From contig JAJECK010000102.1 of assembly GCA_022822085.1 (NCBI GenBank), forward strand, positions 1 to 64,000: DNA of 64,000 nucleotides. Reading direction: 5' to 3'. How positions within the stretch are numbered: position 1 is the stretch's first letter; the number at the start of each line of letters is the position of its first letter. The notes beneath the pieces were generated by a model. That model had not been told where the DNA came from. It was given only the letters and a program-made list of their open reading frames with translations, and did not search any database. Positions 18,572 through 26,133 of this stretch are shown here, in pieces. The translations under genes were made by a program, and so were the position numbers. Origin of the DNA: Candidatus Poribacteria bacterium (lineage in GTDB: Bacteria; Poribacteria; WGA-4E; WGA-3G).

Positions 18572-18958
18572 ATGTGTCTTGTACTTGAATTCATACCAGA
18601 AGTCTTTGACCGCCCTCTGGTGCTTCTATCACCTTCTACACCAGAGAAAGCTGAAAAGTTATCCCAAGCGTTAACCCCTCTGGCTACAGACAATAATGCA
18701 GTCGTAGATGTCCACACTTTGCCTTTTGTCTCGCCAGTTGACGGGTGCAGACTATCAGCAAAAGTTATTGATGAAGATATTTGTGCCATTCTGATAGAAA
18801 ATACAAAAAACCATTTGACGTGGGAGTTGACCCATCAAGGTTGGGAATGGGTATTAGCGTTATTAGGTCGTTTTACCGAACCAGATTGCTTCGGTTATCA
18901 ATACCTTTATCCTGATGATGTAACAGGTGATATCTTCGTTATACTTTCATCATATTAA
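18572..18958 (+). CDS. Small duplicated hypothetical protein, copy 2 (128 aa)
   Basis: The start at 18572 is chosen because GGAGGAGGT lies just upstream, exactly as in copy 1, although the frame is open five codons further. The protein matches the 18023 copy almost throughout; the differences cluster at residues 10-25 (EVFDRPLVLLSPSTPEKAEK against EGIDDFPLVLLSDSTPEKAE). A one-base loss near the 3' end (CATATTAAGG here, CATATTATAGG in copy 1) brings the stop forward and removes the last residues (YRKW-type end). Both frames are otherwise intact, which suggests selection or a very recent duplication. Confidence 0.75.
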   Translation: MCLVLEFIPEVFDRPLVLLSPSTPEKAEKLSQALTPLATDNNAVVDVHTLPFVSPVDGCRLSAKVIDEDICAILIENTKNHLTWELTHQGWEWVLALLGRFTEPDCFGYQYLYPDDVTGDIFVILSSY

Positions 18959-19229
18959 GGAAATGGTGATGCTACATTTGAATTAGTTTCAGCAGTCTGC
19001 CCGCTCTTATATTTAAGGGTATCAACAAAATAATGATGCCTGATTTCCTTACCCTGAACCGTGTAACAATGGTTCCGTCTCAGTGTGAGGTTACTGTTTT
19101 CGCATAAAGGAAGTATAACTGGCAGTCATCCGGATTTAGATATAAACGGGAGCTCAAGCCCTCGTCCTAATTTTCAAGGGTTAAATAGACTTGGCATTGC
19201 AATTTCAAGTAATTTGATTGTTCCTCTTT

Positions 19230-19441
19230 GTCCCACATTCTGTTAGATTGTGCGTTTCTTTGTCCCACATTCATCCTTGATTGTGCTTCTTTCTATCCCA
19301 TTCATCCTTCAATTATCCCTCTCCGCACAACGGGCATATTGATAGTGCTGTCCCACATTCTGTTAGATTGTGCTTCTTTGGACAACCCCATGCATCCTTA
19401 ATTGGGAGTATTGGTCCCACAATCAAGGATGAATGTGGGAC
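19230..19441. repeat. Cluster of CCCACATTC...GATTGTGC repeats including a 24-bp inverted pair
   Basis: GTCCCACATTCTGTTAGATT plus GTGC occurs at 19230-19253 and 19350-19373. A variant with ATCCTTGATTGTG lies at 19262-19285 and has a perfect 24-base inverted copy at 19418-19441, so the 180-base span could fold or be an element with inverted ends. Related sequences occur at about 35047, 43561-43649 and 61766-61812 (inverse orientation). Confidence 0.7.
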
Positions 19442-19535
19442 AGAAGAATAAAACCAAAAACTATCTTGAAACTTTATTGCGGAGAATAACGCAATGCGTA
19501 CGGACTACTGAGAACATCCCTAAATTGACGCCTAT

Positions 19536-19603
19536 GGGTAGAGGCAAGACCCCGGTCTGTCCTGATTGTGTTTATCCTGTCGGGTTTCGTGCCTCTACCC
19601 GAC
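19536..19603. repeat. GGGTAGAGGCA hairpin
   Basis: GGGTAGAGGCA (19536-19546) pairs with TGCCTCTACCC (19590-19600). The right half continues the TGTCGGGTTTCGTGCCTCTA arm that also forms the right end of the palindrome inside 29304-29459. Confidence 0.65.
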
Positions 19604-19640
19604 GGACGGAAGAATAGTCCAAAAATAATTAGAATTGGTA

Positions 19641-19689
19641 TTAAATCCATTTTATGTGAGGACAATACAAACAAATAGTTAACTGGCAC
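19641..19689. repeat. 49-bp dispersed repeat, copy 1
   Basis: The stretch beginning TTAAATCCATTTTATGTGA and ending AACTGGCAC matches 48552-48600 with only a few substitutions and the same length. No coding content. Confidence 0.7.
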
Positions 19690-19752
19690 CAATACCTTTG
19701 CGAAAATAAACGCTTTATATTAGTCAACAACCCTTTTTGAATAATGTCCAAC

Positions 19753-19824
19753 AGCCCCAGCGGGGCGACAGGTGTCCAGAAAACGGCTATCCTGCGGACT
19801 ATAAGCCCCAGCGGGGCGACAGGT
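19753..19824. repeat. Paired 21-bp GC-rich repeats
   Basis: AGCCCCAGCGGGGCGACAGG plus T occurs at 19753-19773 and again at 19804-19824, 51 bases apart in direct orientation. Each contains the self-complementary core CCCCAGCGGGG. REP-like. Confidence 0.75.
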
Positions 19825-20057
19825 ATATAGAAGCACACAGAAATAAAAACACATCAACACATACCTGAAGCTATTTTTATTCATAATATCATCCAACATT
19901 TCAGATAAATGCGTGATATTTGTTGACTAAACAATCAATACAAACTCGGAAAAATGGCGAAGGTATTGTTGCACAAGTCGTTATATAATGTCTAATGATA
20001 AAATTTGATAAAATTCCTTAAAAATTCAAAGAAATTACGATTTTTTGAAAATTTAAT

Positions 20058-20119
20058 TTGACAAAACCTATTTATCATGTATAATTTAACTTGGCAAAAC
20101 CTATTTTATCATGTATAAT
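20058..20119 (+). promoter_or_regulatory. Tandemly duplicated sigma-70 type promoter
   Basis: TTGACA (20058-20063) is followed after 16 bases by TATAAT (20080-20085). The next 30-odd bases repeat the block with TTGGCA (20091-20096), 17 bases and TATAAT (20114-20119). Both match the consensus closely. They lie 68-100 bases upstream of the first plausible ATG (20187) of the redox fusion gene. Confidence 0.75.
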
Positions 20120-20186
20120 GTCTGCAGATAGCATTTTCAAACGGTTACTTCTCTTCACAATTAACTCTGAAAAAGGCATTAGTAAG

Positions 20187-22421
20187 ATGAACCGACAACC
20201 TTGTTTGAGCAATTTAATTTGTTCAGTATCTAACAAGATATTAGTCTTTTTACACTGTCTACATATTGATGTGTTGCCTCGGTTTATACCCCTAAAATTG
20301 CCCCCCCCCCCCCGAACTAAGATCGTTAAATATAATAGTCTTGTTGCATATAATGTCCAGGAAATTCAGACGCGCAAAGGTCTCATTATTCACAAGGAAA
20401 TTGGGGCGGTACGGGGACAAGAAAATTTTTCGACACCTTTAACTTATTCACTCCTTTTTCTTCTTCTGCTGTTCATCTTTGTCCAGAACCCCGCAACGGC
20501 ACTAACAATCCTCTATTCCGGTGAAGAGCACGGACAACTCGACTTACACGGCTGCGGTACCGAACAGGTAGGTGGGTTAGCACATAGGCACACACTTATA
20601 TCAGATCTTCGCACAGATTTTAATGCAGTGTTAAATCTGCATACCGGAAATCTCATAGATGCAACAGATGAAAATGCTGAGTGGATTTATCAGATCGGTC
20701 TCTCCGCATTAGACGCAATGGAGGTGGATGTCCTATGTCTCGGGCCTAACGAGTTGTTTTTACCTTCAGAAACGCTTGCCGCGCTGCACGCTAACCATCC
20801 AAAAATTGCTATTACTTGTGCAAACGCAAATCAAGGTGTAGAAAGTCCATATCTGATTCAAACAGTCGATTCTCTGAATGTAGCAGTCATCTGCCTAATA
20901 TCTCAAACCTACACCCAAGTACTACCAAACGCTGAATTCGCGCAACCGAATACCGCTTTAGCGAAATTGCAAGCGGAAATTGTCAGTAAAAGTGATGTTG
21001 TGGTCGTTGTGTTTCACGCTACACAAGATGAGGCACAATCCTTAGCCGAAGCGGCACCGTGGATAGACGTTCTGATAGTTGCGCATAATGAACAACCGGC
21101 AACTTTGAACTGTGAACGTCTGCCTTGTGACAAGGAAACAGTCCTCGTAGCAAACGCAACCGAAGGTGCTGCTGTAGGGGCTTTAACAGTGGAGATTGAT
21201 AAAGAAGGAGTGGCACAAGCAGTTGAAAACCGATACTATAATGTCTCTGAAGAAATAAAGCCGAACACGACCATCTCCAATCTCTTAGAGGCTTATGTAA
21301 CGTTGACATCAACGTCAGAATCGTTTGACATCACTGGACATCAAGAGGTTGACAACGCAATACATATTGTCTATTTCCACAAACACGGTTGCCAAAAATG
21401 TGCGCGTGCCGTAAAAGTCCTCAAAAAATTAAAAGAGAAGTACCCGCAGATAGCCGTTGACCAACGCAACGCTAAAACAGAACAAGCACTCTTAGAAGCG
21501 ATGTGCACCCTCTACGATGTCCCTGAAATAAAACGGCTTACAACACCTGCTGTTTTTGTTGGTAATACTGCTTTGATAGGGGACGTGAATGAACAAGAAC
21601 TTGAAAATGCTATCCAAAAACATCTGACGACTGGCGTTGCATCCCGAATAAAGCAAGCTGAATTAGAATTAGAGACTGCCGAATCTGAAATCCTTAGTCG
21701 GTTTCACGGATTCGGTGTCTTGACTGTTGCTGGTGCGGGTCTGCTGGATGGGGTTAACCCGTGCGCGTTTGCAACCATCGTCTTTTTCATCTCTTATATG
21801 AATCTGGTCGGACGCGGACGGAAAGAGATGTTGATGGCAGGCGGTGCGTTTGCACTTGCGGTGTTTGGAACATACCTCCTCTTAGGATTAGGCACGCTTT
21901 CCTTCATGAACTACATCAACCAATTTTCGGGTATAGCGAAATGTGTCTATCTATTAGCAGCGACTGCCACATTTGCACTGGCAGGACTCAGTTTATATGA
22001 TGCTGTCAAGGCAAAGCAAGGTAAAACGAAAGAAGTCTTGTTGCAGCTACCTCGCGCATTGAAACAACGTATTCACAAAGTTATCCGAGAACAGACACGC
22101 ACCTCCGGTGTTATCGCAGGGGCATTGGTGATCGGATTTGTTATCTCGGCATTGGAACTTGTCTGTACAGGTCAAGTCTATCTACCGACATTAACATTTG
22201 TCGCAGGTATGGAAGGTATGCGTACCCACGCAATTGCCTATCTACTCCTATATAATTTGATGTTTATTGTGCCGCTCCTTGTTGTGTTCGGATGTGTCTA
22301 TTGGGGCACTACCAGCACGCAGCTTGGCGGTATTTTGCAAAAACACCTTGTCACCGTAAAAGTAGGAATGGGACTCGTGCTTTTCGGACTTGGTGCATGG
22401 TTGGTGCTAAGCGTTGTTTAG
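20187..22421 (+). CDS. Fusion of metallophosphatase-like domain, glutaredoxin-like domain and CcdA/DsbD-type membrane domain
   Basis: From the ATG at 20187 (the first after the tandem promoter) the frame gives 744 aa. A signal-peptide-like segment lies at about residues 85-105 (SLLFLLLLFIFVQNPATA), so the true start may be later. About 107-385 resembles the UshA/SoxB 5'-nucleotidase-type fold (ILYSGEEHGQLDLHGCG, LGPNELFLP, VAHNEQPA), but the classic metal ligands look incomplete. About 390-470 is glutaredoxin/thioredoxin-like with CQKC at about 401. About 510-744 has six hydrophobic segments with the two DsbD/CcdA redox cysteines, in GVNPCAF and ELVCTGQVYLPT. It would move electrons across the membrane to its own CxxC domain. 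A 13-C run interrupts the N-terminal part. Confidence 0.75.
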   Translation: MNRQPCLSNLICSVSNKILVFLHCLHIDVLPRFIPLKLPPPPRTKIVKYNSLVAYNVQEIQTRKGLIIHKEIGAVRGQENFSTPLTYSLLFLLLLFIFVQNPATALTILYSGEEHGQLDLHGCGTEQVGGLAHRHTLISDLRTDFNAVLNLHTGNLIDATDENAEWIYQIGLSALDAMEVDVLCLGPNELFLPSETLAALHANHPKIAITCANANQGVESPYLIQTVDSLNVAVICLISQTYTQVLPNAEFAQPNTALAKLQAEIVSKSDVVVVVFHATQDEAQSLAEAAPWIDVLIVAHNEQPATLNCERLPCDKETVLVANATEGAAVGALTVEIDKEGVAQAVENRYYNVSEEIKPNTTISNLLEAYVTLTSTSESFDITGHQEVDNAIHIVYFHKHGCQKCARAVKVLKKLKEKYPQIAVDQRNAKTEQALLEAMCTLYDVPEIKRLTTPAVFVGNTALIGDVNEQELENAIQKHLTTGVASRIKQAELELETAESEILSRFHGFGVLTVAGAGLLDGVNPCAFATIVFFISYMNLVGRGRKEMLMAGGAFALAVFGTYLLLGLGTLSFMNYINQFSGIAKCVYLLAATATFALAGLSLYDAVKAKQGKTKEVLLQLPRALKQRIHKVIREQTRTSGVIAGALVIGFVISALELVCTGQVYLPTLTFVAGMEGMRTHAIAYLLLYNLMFIVPLLVVFGCVYWGTTSTQLGGILQKHLVTVKVGMGLVLFGLGAWLVLSVV
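20301..20313 (+). repeat. Homopolymer of 13 C within the 5' part of the redox fusion gene
   Basis: Thirteen consecutive C lie 114 bases after the ATG at 20187 and encode Pro residues in the open frame. The tract keeps the long frame open; gain or loss of one base would shift it. Such tracts in AT-rich DNA are typical slipped-strand hotspots, but a homopolymer length error in the assembly is also possible. Confidence 0.8.
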
Positions 22422-22440
22422 ACACCGATAAAACCTTAAC

Positions 22441-22471
22441 ACCGAAAGTCGCCTAAAGCGATACTCGGTGA
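22441..22471 (+). terminator. Possible hairpin after the redox fusion gene
   Basis: CACCGAAAGTCGC and GCGATACTCGGTG pair imperfectly (two mismatches) around a 5-base loop, 20 bases after the stop. No T-run follows, so factor-independent termination is doubtful. Confidence 0.3.
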
Positions 22472-22580
22472 ATGTAAACAAACTTCATTTATGCAATAGG
22501 TGCATAGATGAATAACGATACTCCATCAAGGATGTGTCAAACTTATTTTTAATTTTAATTCTCAAAATAAGGAGAGGAAT

Positions 22581-23048
22581 ATGTTTAGTAGAATGTTGAA
22601 ATTCACTACGATCTTTTTTATGCTGATAGCACTTTTTGTTACCGTTTTTGTTACCGTTGATGAGAGTAGTTCAATATTTATCGGTGAAGAAGATGGGGTG
22701 TTAAAGTACAAAGATGAAAAGTGCTTGTATTCGCATGTACCGACGAGAGAGCTGAAGAATCCTGATAAAGATAAAGCATGTTGGGATTACTTGGTGGAAA
22801 GTGAGTGTAAAGGCAAAAAACCGAAATTTATAGTAAAGAATAAAACTAATGATTGCACTAGCGCACCTTCGGATGACTATTACTACTATACTTGTGAGTT
22901 GAGTAAGACGACTATCGAGCATGGGGAAGCGATATGTGGATGGAGCGATACATTACAATCTTGCCGTCCTAGTAGTTGGCAAAAAAAGAAGGAATATGTT
23001 ATGTGTGCTGATTATTGGCGTGATAAGAAAACTGGACAAGTACTCTAA
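22581..23048 (+). CDS. Secreted cysteine-rich hypothetical protein (155 aa)
   Basis: AAGGAGAGG lies 5 bases before the ATG. Residues 1-26 form a signal peptide or membrane anchor (LKFTTIFFMLIALFVTVFVTV). The exported part has eight cysteines in about 110 residues (in KCLYS, ACWDY, SECKG, NDCTS, YTCEL, AICGW, QSCRP and VMCAD), an even number that suggests four disulfides. It has many Lys, Asp and Tyr. I recognise no family. It lies 160 bases downstream of a membrane thiol-disulfide protein on the same strand, so it may be a client of that protein; this is inference from context. Confidence 0.65.
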   Translation: MFSRMLKFTTIFFMLIALFVTVFVTVDESSSIFIGEEDGVLKYKDEKCLYSHVPTRELKNPDKDKACWDYLVESECKGKKPKFIVKNKTNDCTSAPSDDYYYYTCELSKTTIEHGEAICGWSDTLQSCRPSSWQKKKEYVMCADYWRDKKTGQVL

Positions 23049-23062
23049 TGTGTAATATATAA

Positions 23063-23140
23063 CTACACAGCAGGGATTGAGTCTTTTTCGTTAGCGGGCT
23101 ATTGTATAGTTATGTTGGAAAAGGCTCAATTCTTGTTTTA
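23063..23140 (+). terminator. Possible terminator after the cysteine-rich gene
   Basis: ATTGAGTCTTTTTC near 23075 and GAAAAGGCTCAAT near 23120 can pair over about 12 bases, followed by TCTTGTTTTAT. The loop is long (about 30 bases), so the call is weak. Confidence 0.35.
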
Positions 23141-23195
23141 TCAAGAAAATAGGATAGCATTTACATATAATTAATTCATCCTCACAGTAGTTTTT

Positions 23196-24296
23196 ATGAA
23201 GTATAGAGTTTCTTATCTTTTAATTATTTTGTTTTTGCTATCCGGTATTCCAACAGTGGGAGCTGAGATGGAATCTAACACATTGATAGAACTTTTGAAT
23301 TATTCTAAGACACTCATTCAAAATGGAGAGATGAAGTTTCTCTATTATGACCAAGGTTTTATGCCGGAAGAAGAAGTGGGTGTAGCACATCGTGAAGTTC
23401 TTGAAGACCTGGAGATGCAACTGCGTGAAAATCCACCGAAAGATGATGATCCGGAAGCTCTTCGAAAAGAGATTTTGAAGGAGATCGAGTTAGAAAAAAA
23501 GTATGGTGCTTTAGAAGATTCAAATGAGTGGTTTTTGTTTGTGGAAGGGAACATCGTATTTCAAGGTAACCTCGTCCTTAGAGGTATAAATATTTATCGT
23601 TTGGAAGTTGTCTCCCGATTTGAAAAGTTTCCTTCTCTGGGTTCTTTGCGTTTCTATGGTGGTGGTGGGCAATACTATCATTTTTCAAATGGTGCGAAAC
23701 AGATTGATGGACTTTTTCCGACGCATCTTAGTAATAAGTTGCATATCGGTTCTTTGCAAAGTCGTGAGTTAGATAGACCTGAAGATGCTTATTTGCCCCA
23801 ACTCACTATGCTGCTTAACATACCGGGGCCTATTATTCCTATCGATTCTGCGAAATCCGAAGTGGAACTTACAAAAGATAGTGTGGGAATGTCTGTGTAT
23901 CTCATCAGCAGATTTCATGAGGAAAAATATAATATACTTCATGTTAGACTTACAGATGGTTTACCAGAGGTTTTCCGCGAGGAAAATTTTAAAACACGCG
24001 CGGCTTATTTTGGTAGAACAAAGGACTCTCCTAATCCAGAGGATCAAACGCTCTATTTAGGTTGGGTAATACTATATCGTGATTTTGCTCGGATTGAATC
24101 TTTAAATATCAGGATGCCGAAAGTGATTGAACTGCAACAGTTTACCCCGGATGGGTTTATGTATCGTCGCGAGATTGCCATCATAAAGGAGTGGGACTTC
24201 AATCTTGATTTTCCTCAGGACTTTTTTGATTGGAACGAGACGGATCTCTCCACGGATGATGGGAGATATAAGTCAATTCAGCCTCTGCTCGAGTGA
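23196..24296 (+). CDS. Exported hypothetical protein (366 aa)
   Basis: A signal peptide is clear (MKYRVSYLLIILFLLSGIPTVGA, cleavage near residue 23). The mature part is rich in beta strands with aromatic and charged residues. Segments such as WFLFVEGNIVFQGNLVLRG and MYRREIAIIKEWDFNLDFPQ suggest an outer-membrane lipoprotein-sorting-like or LolA-like beta sheet that follows a coiled acidic helix (about residues 60-105). No lipobox is present. It lies 12 bases ahead of the DUF1573 gene, so they are one transcription unit. The function is not known. Confidence 0.65.
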   Translation: MKYRVSYLLIILFLLSGIPTVGAEMESNTLIELLNYSKTLIQNGEMKFLYYDQGFMPEEEVGVAHREVLEDLEMQLRENPPKDDDPEALRKEILKEIELEKKYGALEDSNEWFLFVEGNIVFQGNLVLRGINIYRLEVVSRFEKFPSLGSLRFYGGGGQYYHFSNGAKQIDGLFPTHLSNKLHIGSLQSRELDRPEDAYLPQLTMLLNIPGPIIPIDSAKSEVELTKDSVGMSVYLISRFHEEKYNILHVRLTDGLPEVFREENFKTRAAYFGRTKDSPNPEDQTLYLGWVILYRDFARIESLNIRMPKVIELQQFTPDGFMYRREIAIIKEWDFNLDFPQDFFDWNETDLSTDDGRYKSIQPLLE

Positions 24297-24308
24297 AGGA
24301 GTAAATGA

Positions 24309-25331
24309 ATGCATTTCCTTTCTATGTTTCTAATGTTTTTTGTGTTATGTAGCAGTGTTCCATTGTTGCAGGGCTGCACTTCTCATCGCGATTCTAAGGT
24401 CGTTTTTACAAAAAGGGATCATCAATTTCCAGATCCTTTTATCGTTGGCTCGGAAATAGTTACTACCTTTTCTTTTACCAACGAAGGCAACGCGCCATTG
24501 AACATTCAAAAGATTGATTCAGATTGTGGATGCGTTGCAACGAACACCTCTTCAGATAAGATTGCATCGGGCGGTAAAGGTGAAATCCGTGTTGCTGTTG
24601 AACAGGATGTCGGTAGGTTCCACCAAAACATATTTGTCTTTACCGATGATCCTGATACACCTATTGTACGATTAAAGGTATCAGGGAGCATTGTGCCGCC
24701 TGTGGTATATCCCAATAAAATTGATTTAGGACAACTTGAAAAAGGAACGTCTACCTCTAAAAAGATTAAACTTACAAATAACTTGAAAGATACCGTTGAG
24801 ATAACCGAACATAAGGTGAGCAATAAGGGCATTGTTGTCACGCTACATAAGAAGAACATCCCCGCGGGCGAAAGTATGGAATGTGAAGCAGTCTTAACGT
24901 TGAACGATGTCGGTTTGTACAGTGAATCACTAACGATTACTGCACAAGCAAAGGAAGTACTCCCTGGTACCGATTCAAAGAAATTGGAAATGTCTATTCA
25001 ATTCCAAGGGCGCGTGTTAGGCGGTATTATTGTATTACCACAGACCCTGTTTCTGGGTGTTCTGGATGACTCAGGGGAAAATGTCCAAAAGAAGGTTCAA
25101 ATCAAGACAGATGGTAGCAGCCCATTTGCCTTGGAAAAGGTATCCGGGGATAACTTTTCGGTAACTGCATCCTTTGCAGCAAAACCTCAAATAGCACATA
25201 AGTTAGAACTTTCAATTACACCGAAGACTAGCGATAAATCATCTGGACTTGTTGAGGGAATGATTCGGATATTCACTAACCATCCAGATGTGCCGGAGAT
25301 TACTATTCCTGTTAAGGCAGTGAACCCATGA
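24309..25331 (+). CDS. DUF1573-family lipoprotein (340 aa)
   Basis: The N-terminus is a lipoprotein signal ending LLQGC (lipobox Cys at about residue 23). Residues about 35-130 match DUF1573: a beta-sandwich with FSFTNEGNAPLNIQKI followed by DCGCVATNTS and a later strand pair FTDDPDTPIVRLKVSG. About 135-340 contains two more immunoglobulin-like repeats of the same kind (KIKLTNNLKDTVEITEHKVS and FTNHPDVPEITIPVKAV). Such proteins are exported beta-sandwich binding modules. The stop overlaps the next ATG (ATGA), so translation is coupled to the SUMF1-type lipoprotein. Confidence 0.8.
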   Translation: MHFLSMFLMFFVLCSSVPLLQGCTSHRDSKVVFTKRDHQFPDPFIVGSEIVTTFSFTNEGNAPLNIQKIDSDCGCVATNTSSDKIASGGKGEIRVAVEQDVGRFHQNIFVFTDDPDTPIVRLKVSGSIVPPVVYPNKIDLGQLEKGTSTSKKIKLTNNLKDTVEITEHKVSNKGIVVTLHKKNIPAGESMECEAVLTLNDVGLYSESLTITAQAKEVLPGTDSKKLEMSIQFQGRVLGGIIVLPQTLFLGVLDDSGENVQKKVQIKTDGSSPFALEKVSGDNFSVTASFAAKPQIAHKLELSITPKTSDKSSGLVEGMIRIFTNHPDVPEITIPVKAVNP

Positions 25332-26125
25332 AGAATATATCAGTGACGCTATTTATGATGTTCAGCATTATCATGGCTTGTGAACTCCCTGGACCACAGC
25401 AAAATGAATCGAACAAGGAGCAACAGATGGTACAACCTGAAATGATAATGATAGAAGGAGACACCATCCACCCCTTTGACACCGAGGAAACAGTCACTGT
25501 TTCCACTTTCTATATTGACAAACATTTAGTTACTTATGAACAGTATCAGAAGTTTATTGAGGATGGGGGGTATGGTAAGAAGAAATATTGGTCGGAGAAA
25601 GGGCGCAAATTCCTTGAAAAATATGAATTTTCTGTACCATCGACATATGCAGAAAAGTATTTAAATCGTAAGGCACTACCGGTAACCGGTGTGAGTTGGT
25701 ATGAAGCAGAGGCTTATGCCAATTGGCGTGGTGCAAGGTTACCGACTGCAGCGGAGTGGACCCTCGCCTGCCAAGGCAATACAAAGCAGCGTTACCCATG
25801 GGGAGATGAATTTGATTTTGAAGCGGTTGACTATCGAGCACGTTTAGCTCCCTATGCTGTGGGAAGTCGCGAAAAGAACGTCAGTCCTGTGGGAGTATAT
25901 GACCTTGTCGGAAATGTGTGGCAGTGGTGTGTAGATTCTTATGAGGGTAAGGATTTTCGTCTGGAAGCAGAACCGACTGGCACAAAACCGGGACCGCTGA
26001 AAATCCTGCGCGGCGGTGCATGGATGTCTTTGCGAAGACACTTTGAATCGGATTATCTATACTATGATAAACCTTTTCACCGGCTTGCAACTTATGGGTT
26101 TCGGTGTGCAAAGGACGTGGAATAG
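25328..26125 (+). CDS. SUMF1/formylglycine-generating-enzyme-like lipoprotein
   Basis: The 265-aa protein begins with a lipoprotein-type signal (SIIMACELPG, lipobox Cys near residue 18). It then carries the FGE-sulfatase (C-type lectin-like) fold: FYIDKHLVTYEQYQKFIED, LPVTGVSWYEAEAYANWRG, RLPTAAEWTLACQG, YPWGDEFD, DLVGNVWQWCVDSY, LRGGAWMS and YGFRCAKDVE. True sulfatase-activating enzymes also have paired active-site cysteines in the C-terminal part; I see only isolated ones (WCVD and RCAK). A binding role is as likely as catalysis. The start overlaps the DUF1573 stop by 4 bases. Confidence 0.88.
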   Translation: MKNISVTLFMMFSIIMACELPGPQQNESNKEQQMVQPEMIMIEGDTIHPFDTEETVTVSTFYIDKHLVTYEQYQKFIEDGGYGKKKYWSEKGRKFLEKYEFSVPSTYAEKYLNRKALPVTGVSWYEAEAYANWRGARLPTAAEWTLACQGNTKQRYPWGDEFDFEAVDYRARLAPYAVGSREKNVSPVGVYDLVGNVWQWCVDSYEGKDFRLEAEPTGTKPGPLKILRGGAWMSLRRHFESDYLYYDKPFHRLATYGFRCAKDVE

Positions 26126-26133
26126 GTGGTAAT

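Larger units (their letters stand above)
18959..20057. other. Non-coding accessory region packed with dispersed repeats
   Basis: No gene is supported in about 1.1 kb. It holds CCCACATTC/GATTGTGC repeats (19230-19441), a GGGTAGAGGCA hairpin (19536-19600), a 49-bp dispersed repeat (19641-19689) and paired CCCCAGCGGGGCG palindromes (19753-19824). GCACAAGTCGTTATA at about 19972-19986 also occurs near 41083. Confidence 0.6.
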
